From: an uncultured Rhodospirillales bacterium
GTDB taxonomy: Bacteria; Pseudomonadota; Alphaproteobacteria; ATCC43930; CGMCC-115725
Reading direction: 5' to 3'
Assembly: GCA_903822185.1 (NCBI GenBank)
Contig: CAIJOA010000011.1
Coordinates: forward strand, 124,001 to 188,000
DNA: 64,000 nt
Made by a program: the position numbers and the translations under genes
Notes under the pieces: generated by a model
The model's input: the letters and a program-made list of their open reading frames with translations, nothing else
The model's database searches: none
What the model was told of the DNA's origin: nothing
Shown: in pieces, positions 53,679 through 64,000 of the stretch
Layout: each line of letters starts with the position of its first letter
Position numbering within the stretch: position 1 is the stretch's first letter

Positions 53679-55701
53679 GGGTGCCGGTCTTTCGCGCGTC
53701 GGTTTCCATCCGCGCCGCGAGGCAAGCATCCATCGTCGGCGAGGCGCGGCTGATCGAATCGGTGTGATAGAAATCCGTCACCGGATAAACGAAGGCGGCA
53801 GCATCGATCGTGCCGGCCTTGCCAAACGATCCCCACGCCGCGTGCGGCACTTGGTCGATCGCGCCAAACGTCGGATAAGCCTGGGTCAGTTTGGTGCGCA
53901 GCGCGGCCAGCGTGTCGTAGGGCAACGCCTTGCCGAGCGAACCGGACAGCGCGCGCAGGATTGCCCAATCTTCGCGGGCATCGCCCGGCGGGAAGGTCGC
54001 GCGGCGGGCAAGCTGCACCCGGCCTTCGGTGTTGACGTAAATCGCATCTTTTTCGGTATAGGCCGAACCCGGCAACACGACATCGGCACGCGCCGCGCCC
54101 TTGTCGCCGTGATGGCCCTGATAAACGACAAAGGCGGAACCAAGGCGCTTGGTGTCGATCTCATCCGCGCCGAGCAGATAGACGAAATCAATCTCGCCCT
54201 TCTCGCAGCCGGCGAGGATGCCTTCGACATCGCGGCCGTTGGCGCCGGGGACGAAGCCCATATCGAGGCCGGCGACGCGCGATGCGGCGAGATGCAGAAC
54301 ATTGAAACCGTTCCAACCGTCGCGCACAGCGAGGTCACGCGCGGCAGCCAGGATCGCACCACCGTCTTTGCGGCGCAGCGCGCCCTGCCCGACGATGACC
54401 ATCGGGTTCTTCGCGTCCTTGAGGAATTCCGTCGCGCGCGCGACCAGGTCCTGCGGGCCATCGCCGAGCGACGTCACCGGGAAGGTCAGATCGAGCTTGG
54501 GGCCGAAAGCGCCGACGCGGAAGCCACCCTGGAGATAACGCTTGCGCAGCCGCGCATTGATGATCGCCGCTTCGAGACGCGGGTTGGTGCCGATCAGCAC
54601 GACCGCATCGGCCTTCTCGATTCCGGCGATGGTCGTGTTGAAGAGATAACCGGCGCGGTTCGAGCCATCGAGCGCGGCGCCATCCTGGCGGCAATCGATG
54701 TTGGCCGAACCCAGCGACGCCATCAGTTCTTTCAGCGCGAACATCGCCTCGGCATCGGCGAGATCGCCGGCGATGGCGGCCATGCGATCGCCAGCCACGC
54801 CCTTGAGGCGAGTCGCGATCATCGCGAAGGCATCCTGCCACGTCGTTTCGGCAAGCTTGCCGGCACGGCGCAGATAGGGCCGGTCGAGGCGGCGCTTGGT
54901 CAGGCCGTCGCAGGCAAAGCGCGTCTTGTCGGAAATCCATTCCTCGTTCACGTCTTCATGGAGACGCGGGAGGATACGCAGAACAGCCGGGCCGCGTGAA
55001 TCGATGCGGATGTTCGAGCCGACGGCGTCGAGCACGTCGATCGATTCCGTCTTGCGCAATTCCCAAGGCCGCGCGGTGAAGGCGTAGGGCTTGGAAGTCA
55101 GCGCGCCGACCGGGCAAAGATCGATGATGTTGGCCGACAGCTCGGAACCGAGCGCCTGGCCAATGAAAGTGTCGATCTCCATGTTCTCGCCGCGGCCGAT
55201 GCCGCCGAGATCGGCAACGCCCGCAACATCGCCGATGAAGCGGACGCAGCGCGTGCAATGGATGCAGCGATTCATGCTGGTCTCGACCAGCGGACCGAAG
55301 TCTTTGTCTTTGACCGCCCGCTTATTCTCTTGATAGCGGCCGCGATCGAAGCCGTAGGCCATCGCCTGATCCTGCAGATCGCACTCGCCGCCCTGATCGC
55401 AGATCGGGCAATCCAGCGGATGATTGATCAGCAGGAATTCCATTACGCCCTTGCGGGCCTTCTTGGCGCGTTCGCTGTCGGTGTGGATCACCATGTTTTC
55501 AGCGACCGGCATGGCGCAGGCGGCGATCGGCTTCGGCGCCTTCTCCTGCTCGACGAGGCACATGCGGCAATTGCCGGCGATGGTCAGCCGTTCGTGATAA
55601 CAGAAATGCGGCACCTCGACGCCGGCCTGCTGACAGGCCTGCAGCACCGTCGCGCCGGCCGGAACTTCGACCTCGATGCCGTTGATGGTGAGCTTGGGCA
55701 T
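53671..55701 (-). CDS. nuoG: NADH-quinone oxidoreductase subunit G
   Basis: A 676-aa 75-kDa-type subunit. The N-terminal [2Fe-2S] site is in [19 protein letters not shown], the His-Cys3 [4Fe-4S] site in [19 protein letters not shown] and a further [4Fe-4S] site in [11 protein letters not shown] degenerate molybdopterin-oxidoreductase domain follows. Length is that of the alphaproteobacterial/mitochondrial type, without the E. coli-type extensions. It starts 13 bp after the nuoF stop. Confidence 0.96.
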   Translation of the reverse strand: MPKLTINGIEVEVPAGATVLQACQQAGVEVPHFCYHERLTIAGNCRMCLVEQEKAPKPIAACAMPVAENMVIHTDSERAKKARKGVMEFLLINHPLDCPICDQGGECDLQDQAMAYGFDRGRYQENKRAVKDKDFGPLVETSMNRCIHCTRCVRFIGDVAGVADLGGIGRGENMEIDTFIGQALGSELSANIIDLCPVGALTSKPYAFTARPWELRKTESIDVLDAVGSNIRIDSRGPAVLRILPRLHEDVNEEWISDKTRFACDGLTKRRLDRPYLRRAGKLAETTWQDAFAMIATRLKGVAGDRMAAIAGDLADAEAMFALKELMASLGSANIDCRQDGAALDGSNRAGYLFNTTIAGIEKADAVVLIGTNPRLEAAIINARLRKRYLQGGFRVGAFGPKLDLTFPVTSLGDGPQDLVARATEFLKDAKNPMVIVGQGALRRKDGGAILAAARDLAVRDGWNGFNVLHLAASRVAGLDMGFVPGANGRDVEGILAGCEKGEIDFVYLLGADEIDTKRLGSAFVVYQGHHGDKGAARADVVLPGSAYTEKDAIYVNTEGRVQLARRATFPPGDAREDWAILRALSGSLGKALPYDTLAALRTKLTQAYPTFGAIDQVPHAAWGSFGKAGTIDAAAFVYPVTDFYHTDSISRASPTMDACLAARMETDARKTGTHG

Positions 55702-55714
55702 TCCTATCGGCTCC

Positions 55715-57001
55715 TCAGGCGACGCGAACCGCCGCGTCCTTCCGGTATTCGGCGATACGGCGTTCCATCTCGGGACGGAAATGCCGGATCAAGCCTTGCA
55801 CCGGCCAGGCGGCGGCATCGCCCAGCGCGCAGATCGTGTGACCTTCGATCTCGTACGTAACCTCGAGCAGCATGTCGATCTCGGCGACGGTCGCATTGCC
55901 TTTGACCATGCGTTCCATCACGCGCCACAGCCAGCCGGTGCCTTCGCGGCACGGCGTGCACTGACCGCAGCTTTCATGCTTGTAGAAATACGACAGGCGG
56001 GCGATGGCCTTCACGACGTCGGTCGATTTATCCATGACGATGACCGCCGCCGTACCGAGGCCGCTTTTGACCTCGCGCAGCGCGTCGAAATCCATCAGCA
56101 CCGTGTCGCAGATTTCCTTCGGCAGCAATGGCACCGACGCGCCGCCCGGAATGATCGCCAGCAGGTTATCCCAGCCGCCGCGCACGCCGCCGGCATGTTT
56201 TTCAATGAGTTCCTTCAGCGGAATGCCCATCGCCTCTTCGACGTTGCAGGGCTTCTCGACATGGCCGGAAATGCAGAAGACCTTGGTGCCTTCGTTCTTC
56301 GGCCGGCCGATGCCCGCGAACCACGCACCGCCACGGCGCAGAATGGTCGGAGCGACGGCGATGCTTTCGACGTTGTTCACCGTGGTCGGGCAGCCATAGA
56401 GGCCCATGCCGGCGGGGAACGGCGGCTTCAAACGCGGCTGGCCCTTGCGGCCTTCCAGCGATTCCAAAAGCGCCATCTCCTCGCCGCAGATATAAGCACC
56501 GGCGCCGCGATGCACGAAGACATCGTAGTCATAGCCCGAACCGCAGGCGTTCTTGCCGATCAGGCCCGCCGCATAGGCTTCATCGACGGCGGCCTGAAGA
56601 TGCAGGCCTTCGTTATAAAATTCGCCGCGCACATAGATGTAAGCCGCGCAGGCATTCATGCCGACGCCGGCGAGCAGCGCGCCTTCGATCAGCTTGTGCG
56701 GATCGTGACGCAGGATGTCGCGATCCTTGCAGGTGCCCGGCTCGGATTCGTCGGCATTGATGACGAGGTAGCATGGCCGTTCGCTGGTCTTCGGCATGAA
56801 GGACCATTTGAGGCCGGTCGGGAAACCCGCCCCGCCCCGTCCGCGCAGGCCCGAGGCCTTCACTTCGTTGACGATCCAGTCGCGGCCCTTGAGGATCAGT
56901 TCCTTGGTGCCGTCCCAATCGCCGCGCGCGCGCGCGCCGGCAAGTTTCCAGTCATGCTGGCCGTAGAGATTGGTGAAGATGCGATCCTTGTCGGCGAGCA
57001 T
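55715..57001 (-). CDS. nuoF: NADH-quinone oxidoreductase subunit F
   Basis: A 428-aa NADH-binding subunit with FMN and one [4Fe-4S] cluster. The NADH site is [16 protein letters not shown], the FMN/NADH region [15 protein letters not shown], and the cluster is [12 protein letters not shown]. The ATG at 57001 overlaps the nuoE stop (ATGA). The track start would add ~100 residues from a shadow frame of nuoE. Confidence 0.96.
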   Translation of the reverse strand: MLADKDRIFTNLYGQHDWKLAGARARGDWDGTKELILKGRDWIVNEVKASGLRGRGGAGFPTGLKWSFMPKTSERPCYLVINADESEPGTCKDRDILRHDPHKLIEGALLAGVGMNACAAYIYVRGEFYNEGLHLQAAVDEAYAAGLIGKNACGSGYDYDVFVHRGAGAYICGEEMALLESLEGRKGQPRLKPPFPAGMGLYGCPTTVNNVESIAVAPTILRRGGAWFAGIGRPKNEGTKVFCISGHVEKPCNVEEAMGIPLKELIEKHAGGVRGGWDNLLAIIPGGASVPLLPKEICDTVLMDFDALREVKSGLGTAAVIVMDKSTDVVKAIARLSYFYKHESCGQCTPCREGTGWLWRVMERMVKGNATVAEIDMLLEVTYEIEGHTICALGDAAAWPVQGLIRHFRPEMERRIAEYRKDAAVRVA

Positions 57002-57612
57002 CACTTGATCTCCGTGAGCGTCGTCGGTCCACCGACGGGCGCCGAGGTCTGGCGGCCCGTGACCGAGCCCTTCGGCGGCGCTTCGCCGCGCGACAACGCA
57101 TCGATCAGCGCTTCGGTCGAGGCCGCGTCGAGGTCTTCGTAGAAATCTTTGTTGTTCACCTGGATGACCGGCGCATTGACGCAGGCACCGAGACATTCGA
57201 CTTCGAGCAAGGTGAACTTCTTGTCCGGCGTGGTCTCGCCGATACCGATGCCGAGCTTCTTCTTGCAGGCATCGACGACCTGGTCCGAGCCGCGCAGCCA
57301 GCACGGCGTTGTCGTACAGATTTGCAGGTAATGACGGCCGACCGGCTTCAGATTGAACATCGTGTAGAAGCTGGCGACTTCATAGACGCGCACCGGCGGC
57401 ATCGAGAGAATCCCACCGATATGATCCATCGCCGCGCGCGGGACCCAGCCGTCATGCTGGTCCTGGGCAAGATACAATAGCCACAGCACCGCGCTGGCCT
57501 GACGGCCCGGCGGATATTTCGCGATATAGCCTTTCGCCTTTTCGAGATTTTCGGGCGTGAAAGCGAAGCTCGCTGGTTGCTCGAAAGGCGCGGTATCGAC
57601 GTGGCCGCTCAT
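57001..57612 (-). CDS. nuoE: NADH-quinone oxidoreductase subunit E
   Basis: A 203-aa thioredoxin-like subunit with one [2Fe-2S] cluster. Ligands are in [11 protein letters not shown] and [12 protein letters not shown]. The start overlaps the nuoD stop by 4 bp and the stop overlaps the nuoF start. Confidence 0.95.
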   Translation of the reverse strand: MSGHVDTAPFEQPASFAFTPENLEKAKGYIAKYPPGRQASAVLWLLYLAQDQHDGWVPRAAMDHIGGILSMPPVRVYEVASFYTMFNLKPVGRHYLQICTTTPCWLRGSDQVVDACKKKLGIGIGETTPDKKFTLLEVECLGACVNAPVIQVNNKDFYEDLDAASTEALIDALSRGEAPPKGSVTGRQTSAPVGGPTTLTEIK

Positions 57613-58814
57613 CGATCGACCTCGCCGAAAACGATATCCATCGAGCCGATGATCGCGACGACGTCGGCCAGCATGTGTCCCCTGGACATGAAATCGAGAC
57701 CTTGCAGGAAGGCAAAACCCGGCGCGCGGATTTTGCAGCGATAAGGCTTGTTGCTGCCGTCAGCGATCAGATAGACGCCGAACTCGCCCTTGGGCGCTTC
57801 GACGGCGGTGTAGGTTTCGCCAGCCGGAACGTGATAGCCCTCGGTATAAAGCTTAAAATGATGAATCAGCGCTTCCATCGAGGACTTCATTTCCTCGCGT
57901 GGCGGCGGCATGACCTTGCGGTCGTTCACCCGCACCGGTCCGCCCGGCATCTTGTCGAGCGCCTGTTTCATGATGCGCAGCGACTGCTTCATCTCCTCCA
58001 TGCGGACGAGATAACGGTCCCAGCAATCGCCGTTCTTGCCGATCGGAATATCGAAATCCATCTCGGCATAGGAGTCATAGGGCTGCGATTTGCGCAGATC
58101 CCAGGCGACGCCCGAGCCGCGCAGCATCGGGCCGGTGAAGCCCCAATCGATCGCATCCTTGGCGCTGACGATGCCGATATCGACCGTGCGCTGCTTGAAG
58201 ATGCGGTTCTCGGTCAGAAGATGTTCGAGATCGGCGATGCGCGCCGGGAACTGCTCGATGAAGCCATAGATGTCATCGATCATGCCGGCGGGCAGATCGA
58301 GCTGCACGCCGCCGGGACGGAAATAAGCCGAGTGAAGACGTGCGCCGGAGACGCGCTCGTAAAACTCCATCAGCTTTTCGCGCTCTTCAAAGCCCCACAG
58401 CAGCGGCGTGATCGCGCCGACATCGAGGGCGAAAGCAGTCAGGTTGAGGAGATGATTGAGGATGCGCGTGATTTCCGAGAACAACACGCGGATCATCTTG
58501 GCGCGCGGCGGCGGATCGATGCCGAGCAGCTTCTCAACGGCCAGTGCGTAGGCATGTTCCTGGCACATCGGCGAGACGTAATCGAGCCGGTCGAAATACG
58601 GCACCGCCTGGAGATACGTCTTGTACTCGATCAGCTTCTCGGTGCCGCGATGCAGCAAGCCGATATGCGGATCGGCACGTTCGACCGTTTCGCCGTCCAT
58701 TTCGAGGACGAGGCGCAACACGCCGTGGGCCGCCGGATGCTGCGGCCCGAAATTCATCGTGAAGCTCTTGATCAGAGCTTGCGCTGCCGGGATATCGGAG
58801 CCGTCGGCGCTCAT
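57609..58814 (-). CDS. nuoD: NADH-quinone oxidoreductase subunit D
   Basis: A 401-aa 49-kDa subunit forming the quinone pocket with NuoB. It has [43 protein letters not shown], and the C-terminal [39 protein letters not shown]. It overlaps both nuoC and nuoE by 4 bp. Confidence 0.97.
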   Translation of the reverse strand: MSADGSDIPAAQALIKSFTMNFGPQHPAAHGVLRLVLEMDGETVERADPHIGLLHRGTEKLIEYKTYLQAVPYFDRLDYVSPMCQEHAYALAVEKLLGIDPPPRAKMIRVLFSEITRILNHLLNLTAFALDVGAITPLLWGFEEREKLMEFYERVSGARLHSAYFRPGGVQLDLPAGMIDDIYGFIEQFPARIADLEHLLTENRIFKQRTVDIGIVSAKDAIDWGFTGPMLRGSGVAWDLRKSQPYDSYAEMDFDIPIGKNGDCWDRYLVRMEEMKQSLRIMKQALDKMPGGPVRVNDRKVMPPPREEMKSSMEALIHHFKLYTEGYHVPAGETYTAVEAPKGEFGVYLIADGSNKPYRCKIRAPGFAFLQGLDFMSRGHMLADVVAIIGSMDIVFGEVDR

Positions 58815-59428
58815 TTCCCGTCCTCGCGTTTAGCTTTCTCGTCGCCGGGCAGGACGCTGTTCATGCCTTCCCACGGCGAGAGGAAATCGAAGCTGCGGAA
58901 TTCCTGCTTCAGCTTCACCGGCTCATAGACAACGCGCTTTTGCGCTTCGTCGTAGCGCAGCTCGACATAGCCGGTAAGCGGGAAATCCTTGCGCAGCGGA
59001 TGCCCCTCGAAACCATAATCGGTGAGGATGCGGCGCAGATCGGGATGGTCGCTGAAATAGATGCCGTAGAGATCCCAGGTCTCGCGCTCGAACCAGCCGG
59101 CCGTGCTGAACAGCGCCGTGACCGACGGGACCGGATTTTCTTCGTCCGTCGTCGCCTTCACGCGGACACGCAAATTATGTTTGAGGCTGAGCAGATTATA
59201 GACGACGTCAAAACGCTCGGCCCGTTCGGGATGATCGACGCCGCAGACATCGAGCAGCATCTGAAAGAGGCATGTCGGATCGTCGCGCAGATAGGCGAGC
59301 AGCCGCACGACGGCACCCCGCTTCACCGTCACCATCAATTCGCCATGGCCGATCGTCGTATCGGTCACGTCTTGGGGAAAAGCGGCGGCGACCTGGTCGC
59401 CAATGGCGCGGAGCAATTCGATCGTCAT
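58811..59428 (-). CDS. nuoC: NADH-quinone oxidoreductase subunit C
   Basis: A 205-aa 30-kDa subunit. [61 protein letters not shown] is diagnostic. It is separate from nuoD, unlike the fused NuoCD of E. coli, and 2 bp after the nuoB stop. Confidence 0.96.
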   Translation of the reverse strand: MTIELLRAIGDQVAAAFPQDVTDTTIGHGELMVTVKRGAVVRLLAYLRDDPTCLFQMLLDVCGVDHPERAERFDVVYNLLSLKHNLRVRVKATTDEENPVPSVTALFSTAGWFERETWDLYGIYFSDHPDLRRILTDYGFEGHPLRKDFPLTGYVELRYDEAQKRVVYEPVKLKQEFRSFDFLSPWEGMNSVLPGDEKAKREDGK

Positions 59429-59430
59429 GT

Positions 59431-59946
59431 CTATCGGGCAAACACGCGCTGGCGGTTGATCTTTTTCTGCAACTGAAGAATGCCGTAGAGCAATGCCTCA
59501 GCGGTCGGCGGGCAGCCCGGCACATAGACATCGACCGGCACGATGCGATCGCAGCCGCGGACCACCGAATAGGAGTAGTGATAATAGCCGCCGCCATTGG
59601 CGCAGGAGCCCATCGAGATGACCCAGCGCGGTTCGGCCATCTGGTCATAGACCTTGCGCAAGGCCGGGGCCATCTTGTTGCAGAGCGTGCCGGCGACGAT
59701 CATCACGTCGGACTGGCGCGGGCTGGGACGGAAGACGATGCCGAACCGGTCGAGATCGTAGCGGCTGGCGGCGGTGTGCATCATCTCGACGGCGCAGCAG
59801 GCAAGACCGAAGGTCATCGGCCAGAGCGAACCGGTGCGCGCCCAATTGACGAGATTGTCGAGCTGGGTGACGACGAAGCCCTTGTCCTGAACTTCTTCAC
59901 CGAGCTGCCGCAGGATTTCTTCTTGCGGCGCGACTTCTACTCCCAT
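59431..59946 (-). CDS. nuoB: NADH-quinone oxidoreductase subunit B
   Basis: A 171-aa PSST subunit carrying cluster N2. The ligands are in [11 protein letters not shown] (tandem Cys), MGSCANGGG and VPGCPPT. The ATG at 59946 ([10 protein letters not shown]) overlaps the nuoA stop by 10 bp. The track start at 60165 includes a shadow frame of nuoA. Confidence 0.97.
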   Translation of the reverse strand: MGVEVAPQEEILRQLGEEVQDKGFVVTQLDNLVNWARTGSLWPMTFGLACCAVEMMHTAASRYDLDRFGIVFRPSPRQSDVMIVAGTLCNKMAPALRKVYDQMAEPRWVISMGSCANGGGYYHYSYSVVRGCDRIVPVDVYVPGCPPTAEALLYGILQLQKKINRQRVFAR

Positions 59947-60308
59947 TCGAGAGCCCCTTTCTTCCATTCGTAGATGAAGCCCACCGTCAGGATGAAGAGG
60001 AAGCCCATCATCGACCAGAAACCGAACAAGCCGATCTTGCCCAGCGTGACGGCCCAGGGGAACAGGAAAGCGACTTCGAGATCGAAGATGATGAAGAGAA
60101 TCGCAACTAGGTAATAGCGGACATCGAATTTGCTGCGCGCATCCGAGAACGGCTCGAAGCCGCATTCGTAAGGCGAAAGCTTTTCGCTATCGGGGCGTTG
60201 ACGCGCAACGATGAAGGAGGCCAGCACGATGACGACGGCCAGCCCTGTGGCGATACCAATAAAAAGAAGGATGGGCAGATATTCGCGTAGCAAACTGTCC
60301 ATCGCCAT
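59937..60308 (-). CDS. nuoA: NADH-quinone oxidoreductase subunit A
   Basis: A 123-aa three-helix membrane subunit, first gene of the operon. It has [45 protein letters not shown], the conserved loop with Cys. It lies 32 bp downstream of the tRNA-Asp gene on the same strand. A promoter must lie in or upstream of the tRNA genes. Confidence 0.96.
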   Translation of the reverse strand: MAMDSLLREYLPILLFIGIATGLAVVIVLASFIVARQRPDSEKLSPYECGFEPFSDARSKFDVRYYLVAILFIIFDLEVAFLFPWAVTLGKIGLFGFWSMMGFLFILTVGFIYEWKKGALEWE

Positions 60309-60340
60309 CCCTCGTCTGGTAAGGCCCCACCAATGCGCGA

Positions 60341-60417
<77 letters not shown>

Positions 60418-60550
60418 GGGAGCACGCTCTCGCGGCGCGCATCTCGTACTCCGCGCCCCTAGGAGTGTCAAGCACACCTACCCTTTTTTCCAGGGTTTTT
60501 CAGGGCTTTGGCGTCAAAGAAGCGAGTCGCAAAAAATTCCGGGACAATAA

Positions 60551-60625
60551 TGGTGGGCGATGAAGGTTTCGAACCTACGACCCCCTCGGTGTAAACGAGG
60601 TGCTCTACCGCTGAGCTAATCGCCC
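60551..60625 (-). tRNA. tRNA-Val (TAC)
   Basis: A 75-nt cloverleaf on the minus strand: acceptor GGGCGAT/ATCGCCC, D-arm AGCTCAGCGGTAGAGC, anticodon stem CCTCG around TTTACAC (anticodon TAC), TpsiC GGTTCGAAAC, encoded CCA end. It lies between the HU gene and tRNA-Asp, a common alphaproteobacterial order. Confidence 0.97.
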
Positions 60626-60664
60626 TTACCGCGCCGACTCATGCGCGGCTTGTTCAGCCCCAGC

Positions 60665-60943
60665 TTATTGCTGCTGGATGGCGTCCTTCAGGCCCTTGCC
60701 GGCGCGGAACTTCGGCTGCTTGGAGGCCGGGATTTGAATCTTTTCGCCGGTGCGCGGATTGCGGCCTTCGGAGGCGGCGCGATCGGAGACGACGAACGTG
60801 CCGAAGCCCGCGAGGCGCACTTCGTTGCCGCTCTTCAAAGCGCCGGTGATGGCTTCGAGGACGGAATCGACAGCCTGCGTCGCATCGGCCTTGGACATGT
60901 TGCTCGATGCGGAAATGGCATCAACGAGTTCGTTCTTGTTCAT
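60665..60943 (-). CDS. hupB: DNA-binding protein HU
   Basis: A 92-aa nucleoid protein. MNKNELVDAISASSNMSKADATQAVDSVLEAI, then LAGFGTFVVSDRAASEGRNPRTGEKIQIPASKQPKFRAGKGLKDA includes the DNA-binding arm (GRNPRTGEKI). HU bends and packs DNA as a dimer. It lies between lon and tRNA-Val, as usual. The hupB symbol follows the lon-adjacent position. Confidence 0.96.
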   Translation of the reverse strand: MNKNELVDAISASSNMSKADATQAVDSVLEAITGALKSGNEVRLAGFGTFVVSDRAASEGRNPRTGEKIQIPASKQPKFRAGKGLKDAIQQQ

Positions 60944-61054
60944 GGTAGCTCCCTTGTTCGTTTTTGAACGGATCGCAGAATGGCGCGGAGTTTAGATCGC
61001 GATTCCGACTCGCGTCAACGCCACCACCCACGAAGTTGATCGCCTTAAAAGCAA

Positions 61055-61084
61055 AGCGCCGCCACCCTTGCGGATGACGGCGCT
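61055..61084 (-). terminator. lon terminator hairpin
   Basis: On the minus strand AGCGCCGTCATCC-GCAA-GGGTGGCGGCGCT forms a 13-bp stem with two G-U pairs and a GNRA-type GCAA tetraloop, followed by TTGCTTTTAA. It starts 20 bp after the lon stop. Confidence 0.75.
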
Positions 61085-61103
61085 GCCTGTTTAGGCGCTT
61101 CGT

Positions 61104-63509
61104 TTAGTGCGTCAGGCCGGGGCGATCGCCATCGGCTTTCGGCGGAACGATCGCGGCTTTCTCAGGCGGATCGGTCCATTCGATCGGCACGAGCGGCGCG
61201 ACGAGTGCATGCTTCAGCAATTCGTCCACCGAGCCGATCGGAATGATCTCCAATCCCTTCTTCACATTGTCCGGGATCTCGGCGAGATCCTTTTCATTGT
61301 CTTTCGGGATCAGCGCGGTTTTGAGACCGCCACGCAGAGCCGCCAGCAACTTCTCCTTCAACCCGCCGATCGGCAAGACGCGGCCGCGCAGCGTGATCTC
61401 GCCCGTCATGCACACATCCTTGCGGACGGCGATGCCGGTGAGGACGGAGACGATCGACGTCACCATCGCGACACCCGCGGACGGGCCGTCTTTCGGCGTG
61501 GCGCCCTCGGGCACATGGACGTGGATGTCCTTGCGCTCGAAGATCGTCGGCGGAATGCCGAAGACCGTGCTCCGCGATTTGACGTAGCTCTCGGCGGCCT
61601 GCACCGATTCCTTCATCACATCGCCCAGCTTGCCGGTCGCCGTGACGCGGCCCTTACCGGGCAACGTCACCGCTTCGATCGAGAGCAACTCGCCGCCGAC
61701 TTCCGTCCAAGCAAGACCGGTGACGATACCGACGAGATCTTCTTCCTCGACTTCGCCATAGCGATAACGCTTCACGCCGGCGTACTTCTCGAGATTCTTC
61801 GAGGTGATCGCGATCTTCTTGCGCTTCTTGATCAGGATTTCCTTGATCGATTTGCGCGCCAGACCCGCGATCTCGCGTTCGAGGCTACGGACACCGGCTT
61901 CCCGCGTGTAGTAGCGGACCAGATCGCGCAAGGCTTCGGGCGTGATCGACCATTCGGACTTCTTGAGGCCGTTCGCCTTCACCTGCTTATCGATCAAGTG
62001 ACGACGCGCGATCTCGACCTTTTCGTCCTCGGTGTAACCCGAGAGACGGATGATCTCCATACGGTCCAGCAGCGGCTGCGGCATACGCAGCGTGTTGGCC
62101 GTCGTGACGAACATCACGTCCGACAGATCGTAATCGACCTCGAGATAATGGTCGGCGAAGGTCGCATTCTGCTCGGGGTCCAAGACCTCGAGCAGCGCCG
62201 AAGACGGATCGCCGCGCCAATCCTGGCCGAGCTTATCTATCTCGTCCAAGAGGAAGAGCGGATTCGACGACTTCGCCTTCTTCATGCCCTGAATGACCTT
62301 GCCGGGCATCGAACCGATATAGGTGCGGCGATGGCCGCGAATCTCGGCTTCGTCCCGGACGCCGCCCAGCGACATGCGCACGAAGGTCCGGCCGGTCGCT
62401 TGCGCGACCGATTTACCGAGCGAGGTCTTGCCGACGCCGGGAGGACCGACGAGGCAGAGGATCGGCCCCTTCACCTTCTTCATGCGCTGCTGCACGGCGA
62501 GATATTCAAGGATGCGTTCCTTGACCTTCTCGAGACCGAAATGGTCGGCGTTGAGCACTTTCTCGGCCGCCTTGAGGTCGCGCTTCACCTTCGTGCGCTG
62601 CTCCCACGGAACGGACAGCAGCCAGTCGAGATAGTTGCGGACGACCGTGGCTTCGGCCGACATCGGGCTCATGGCGCGCAGCTTTTTGACTTCAGCCTGC
62701 GCCTTTTCGCGCGCCTCTTTCGAGAGCTTGGTCTTGGCGATGCGTTCTTCGACTTCCGCGAGTTCGTCCTTACCGTCCTCGCCTTCGCCGAGTTCCTTCT
62801 GGATCGCCTTCAGCTGCTCGTTGAGATAGTACTCGCGCTGAGTCTTCTCCATCTGGCGCTTCACGCGGCTGCGGATGCGCTTCTCGACTTGCAAGACGCC
62901 GATCTCGGCTTCCATATGGCCGAAGATTTTCTCGAGCCGGCCGGTGACGGAATCCGTCTCGAGCAGATCCTGCTTGTCGGCGATCTTGAGTTGCAGATGC
63001 GAGGCCAGCGTGTCGGCGAGCTTGGTCGGCTCGTCGATCTGGTTGATCGACACCAGCACCTCGGGCGGAATCTTCTTGTTGAGCTTTATGTACTGTTCGA
63101 ACTGCGTGACCGCCGTGCGCGCCAACGCCTCGACTTCCTGCTGCTCGCCGGCATTCTCGGGAATGACCTCGGCTTTCGCCTGGAAGAAGGCCTCATGTTC
63201 GGTGAAGCCCAAGATGCGGGCACGTTGACCGCCTTCAACCAGCACCTTCACGGTGCCGTCGGGCAGCTTCAGCAGTTGCAGCACCGTGCCGATGGTGCCG
63301 ACCGTATAAATATCGCCGGGCGCGGGATCGTCCTGCGCGGCATTCTTCTGGGTGACAAGCAAGATTTGCTTGTCGTCTTTCATGACGTCTTCGAGCGCAC
63401 GCACGGATTTCTCGCGACCGACGAAGAGCGGCACGATCATGTGCGGGAAGACGACGATGTCTCGGAGCGGTAGGACCGGATAAAGCGTACCGCGCGTAAT
63501 GTCGAGCAT
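61104..63509 (-). CDS. lon: ATP-dependent protease Lon
   Basis: An 801-aa LonA protease. Its N-terminal substrate domain ([26 protein letters not shown]), AAA+ module ([15 protein letters not shown] Walker A, FLLDEIDK Walker B) and C-terminal Ser-Lys protease domain ([10 protein letters not shown] with the Ser, and the Lys in [13 protein letters not shown]) are all present. The ATG at 63509 ([11 protein letters not shown]) follows an AAAGG site. The track start at 63560 is too early. It degrades misfolded and regulatory proteins. Confidence 0.96.
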   Translation of the reverse strand: MLDITRGTLYPVLPLRDIVVFPHMIVPLFVGREKSVRALEDVMKDDKQILLVTQKNAAQDDPAPGDIYTVGTIGTVLQLLKLPDGTVKVLVEGGQRARILGFTEHEAFFQAKAEVIPENAGEQQEVEALARTAVTQFEQYIKLNKKIPPEVLVSINQIDEPTKLADTLASHLQLKIADKQDLLETDSVTGRLEKIFGHMEAEIGVLQVEKRIRSRVKRQMEKTQREYYLNEQLKAIQKELGEGEDGKDELAEVEERIAKTKLSKEAREKAQAEVKKLRAMSPMSAEATVVRNYLDWLLSVPWEQRTKVKRDLKAAEKVLNADHFGLEKVKERILEYLAVQQRMKKVKGPILCLVGPPGVGKTSLGKSVAQATGRTFVRMSLGGVRDEAEIRGHRRTYIGSMPGKVIQGMKKAKSSNPLFLLDEIDKLGQDWRGDPSSALLEVLDPEQNATFADHYLEVDYDLSDVMFVTTANTLRMPQPLLDRMEIIRLSGYTEDEKVEIARRHLIDKQVKANGLKKSEWSITPEALRDLVRYYTREAGVRSLEREIAGLARKSIKEILIKKRKKIAITSKNLEKYAGVKRYRYGEVEEEDLVGIVTGLAWTEVGGELLSIEAVTLPGKGRVTATGKLGDVMKESVQAAESYVKSRSTVFGIPPTIFERKDIHVHVPEGATPKDGPSAGVAMVTSIVSVLTGIAVRKDVCMTGEITLRGRVLPIGGLKEKLLAALRGGLKTALIPKDNEKDLAEIPDNVKKGLEIIPIGSVDELLKHALVAPLVPIEWTDPPEKAAIVPPKADGDRPGLTH

Positions 63510-63579
63510 AGCAGCCTTTCTCGAAAAATCAGGACCGGACGGTTCCGACCCTGTCGGCACGCTTGCGAAAGCCGTGCCA

Positions 63580-63604
63580 ATAGTGAGATGCCACTATAAG
63601 GTGG
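63580..63604. promoter_or_regulatory. inverted repeats in the clpX-lon gap
   Basis: ATAGTG-AGATGC-CACTAT (63580-63597) and, overlapping it, CCAC-TATAAG-GTGG (63591-63604), about 75 bp upstream of the lon start. They could be part of the lon promoter or operator. A clean heat-shock sigma promoter with proper spacing was not found. Confidence 0.35.
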
Positions 63605-63639
63605 AGCCGGTGATGACGTAGATCAAGGGGAAGTGTGGC

Positions 63640-63672
63640 AAAAGGGTGCGGACCCCATCAGGAGCCCGCACC
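63640..63672 (-). terminator. clpX rho-independent terminator
   Basis: On the minus strand GGTGCGGGCTCC-TGAT-GGGGTCCGCACC gives a 12-bp stem with G-U pairs, followed by CTTTT. It begins 10 bp after the clpX stop and separates clpX from lon transcripts. Confidence 0.8.
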
Positions 63673-63681
63673 AAGCCAATA

Positions 63682-64000
63682 TCAGGCGCTGGTCGCGCCC
63701 GTGTCGCCGCGCCAGTCGGCGTAATCGGCGCGTCGTTCGGAGTAGATGTAGAGAGGCTTCGCACGGCCCTCGACGACTTCCTTATTGATGACCATGCCGG
63801 TCACCCCGTCGAGTCCGGGCAGTTCGTACATCGATTCGAGCAAGATCGATTCCATGATCGAGCGCAAGCCACGAGCGCCGGTCTTGCGGGCGATCGCTTT
63901 GCCGGCGATGGCGCGCATCGCCTCGTCATTGAACTCGAGCTTCACGTCTTCCATCTCGAAGAGACGCTGATACTGCTTAACGAGTGCGTTCTTCGGCTTG
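63682..64000 (-). CDS. clpX: ATP-dependent Clp protease ATP-binding subunit ClpX (C-terminal part)
   Basis: The frame continues upstream past the track Met at 63954 to the window edge, so only the last ~105 residues are visible. [23 protein letters not shown], then [28 protein letters not shown] are the ClpX C-terminal (sensor-2) domain. ClpX unfolds substrates for ClpP. The clpX-lon-hup order is typical. Confidence 0.93.
   Translation of the reverse strand, partial: KPKNALVKQYQRLFEMEDVKLEFNDEAMRAIAGKAIARKTGARGLRSIMESILLESMYELPGLDGVTGMVINKEVVEGRAKPLYIYSERRADYADWRGDTGATSA

Noticed and set aside
61107-63473. 788-aa plus-strand ORF opposite lon
   Set aside because: A shadow of lon. Its composition (Arg, Asp, His-rich, no domain) is typical of antisense frames in high-G+C DNA.
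63510-63681. Heat-shock sigma promoter for lon (CTTGAT ... CCTTAT)
   Set aside because: The spacing of about 22 bp does not fit known alphaproteobacterial heat-shock promoters.

Overview
This 64 kb window is a chromosomal segment of an alphaproteobacterium. The evidence is the gene order clpX-lon-HU-tRNA-Val-tRNA-Asp-nuoA-N-birA-coaX-rnj and mce-DUF1467 / proS-lolC-lolD / dnaE, a short ProS without the bacterial editing insert, and a high G+C content with strong G/C third-position bias. The exact order or genus cannot be fixed from the sequence alone. No CRISPR array, rRNA, prophage or intact insertion sequence was seen.

Region 1 (1-14.3 kb) is an accessory uptake and catabolism cluster. It encodes an FbpABC-type ABC importer (binding protein, fused double permease, ATPase), a second fused permease cut by the left edge, three alpha/beta hydrolases, a zinc alcohol dehydrogenase-like enzyme, an ornithine cyclodeaminase/mu-crystallin family protein, an M24-fold protein that lost most metal ligands, a luciferase-like flavin monooxygenase and a LysR regulator. 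The permease-hydrolase pair occurs twice in opposite orientation. The natural substrate is unknown.

Region 2 (14.4-25.8 kb) has the biotin genes bioBA (minus) and bioFD (plus) reading away from a 72-bp gap, a formyltransferase-fold protein, a NitT/Tau-type ABC importer with two tandem binding-protein genes, a polyprenol-phosphate glycosyltransferase fused to a GtrA domain, and hspQ.

Region 3 (26-46 kb) carries core genes (dnaE, lolD, lolC/E, proS, mce, rnj, coaX, birA) mixed with accessory insertions: a BrnT/BrnA toxin-antitoxin locus whose toxin is frameshifted, a GIY-YIG protein, an orphan binding protein, an AzgA-like purine permease, tag, a DHA2 efflux pump and a ParE-type toxin-antitoxin pair. 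At least four families of palindromic repeats lie here. One copy sits in frame inside birA and another overlaps the lolD start. A structured RNA candidate with an intrinsic terminator lies at about 39.2-39.3 kb.

Region 4 (46-64 kb) is the full 14-gene respiratory complex I operon (nuoA to nuoN), largely joined by short overlaps, followed without a strand change by birA, coaX and rnj. Upstream are tRNA-Asp, tRNA-Val, an HU protein gene, lon and the 3' end of clpX. All are on the minus strand.
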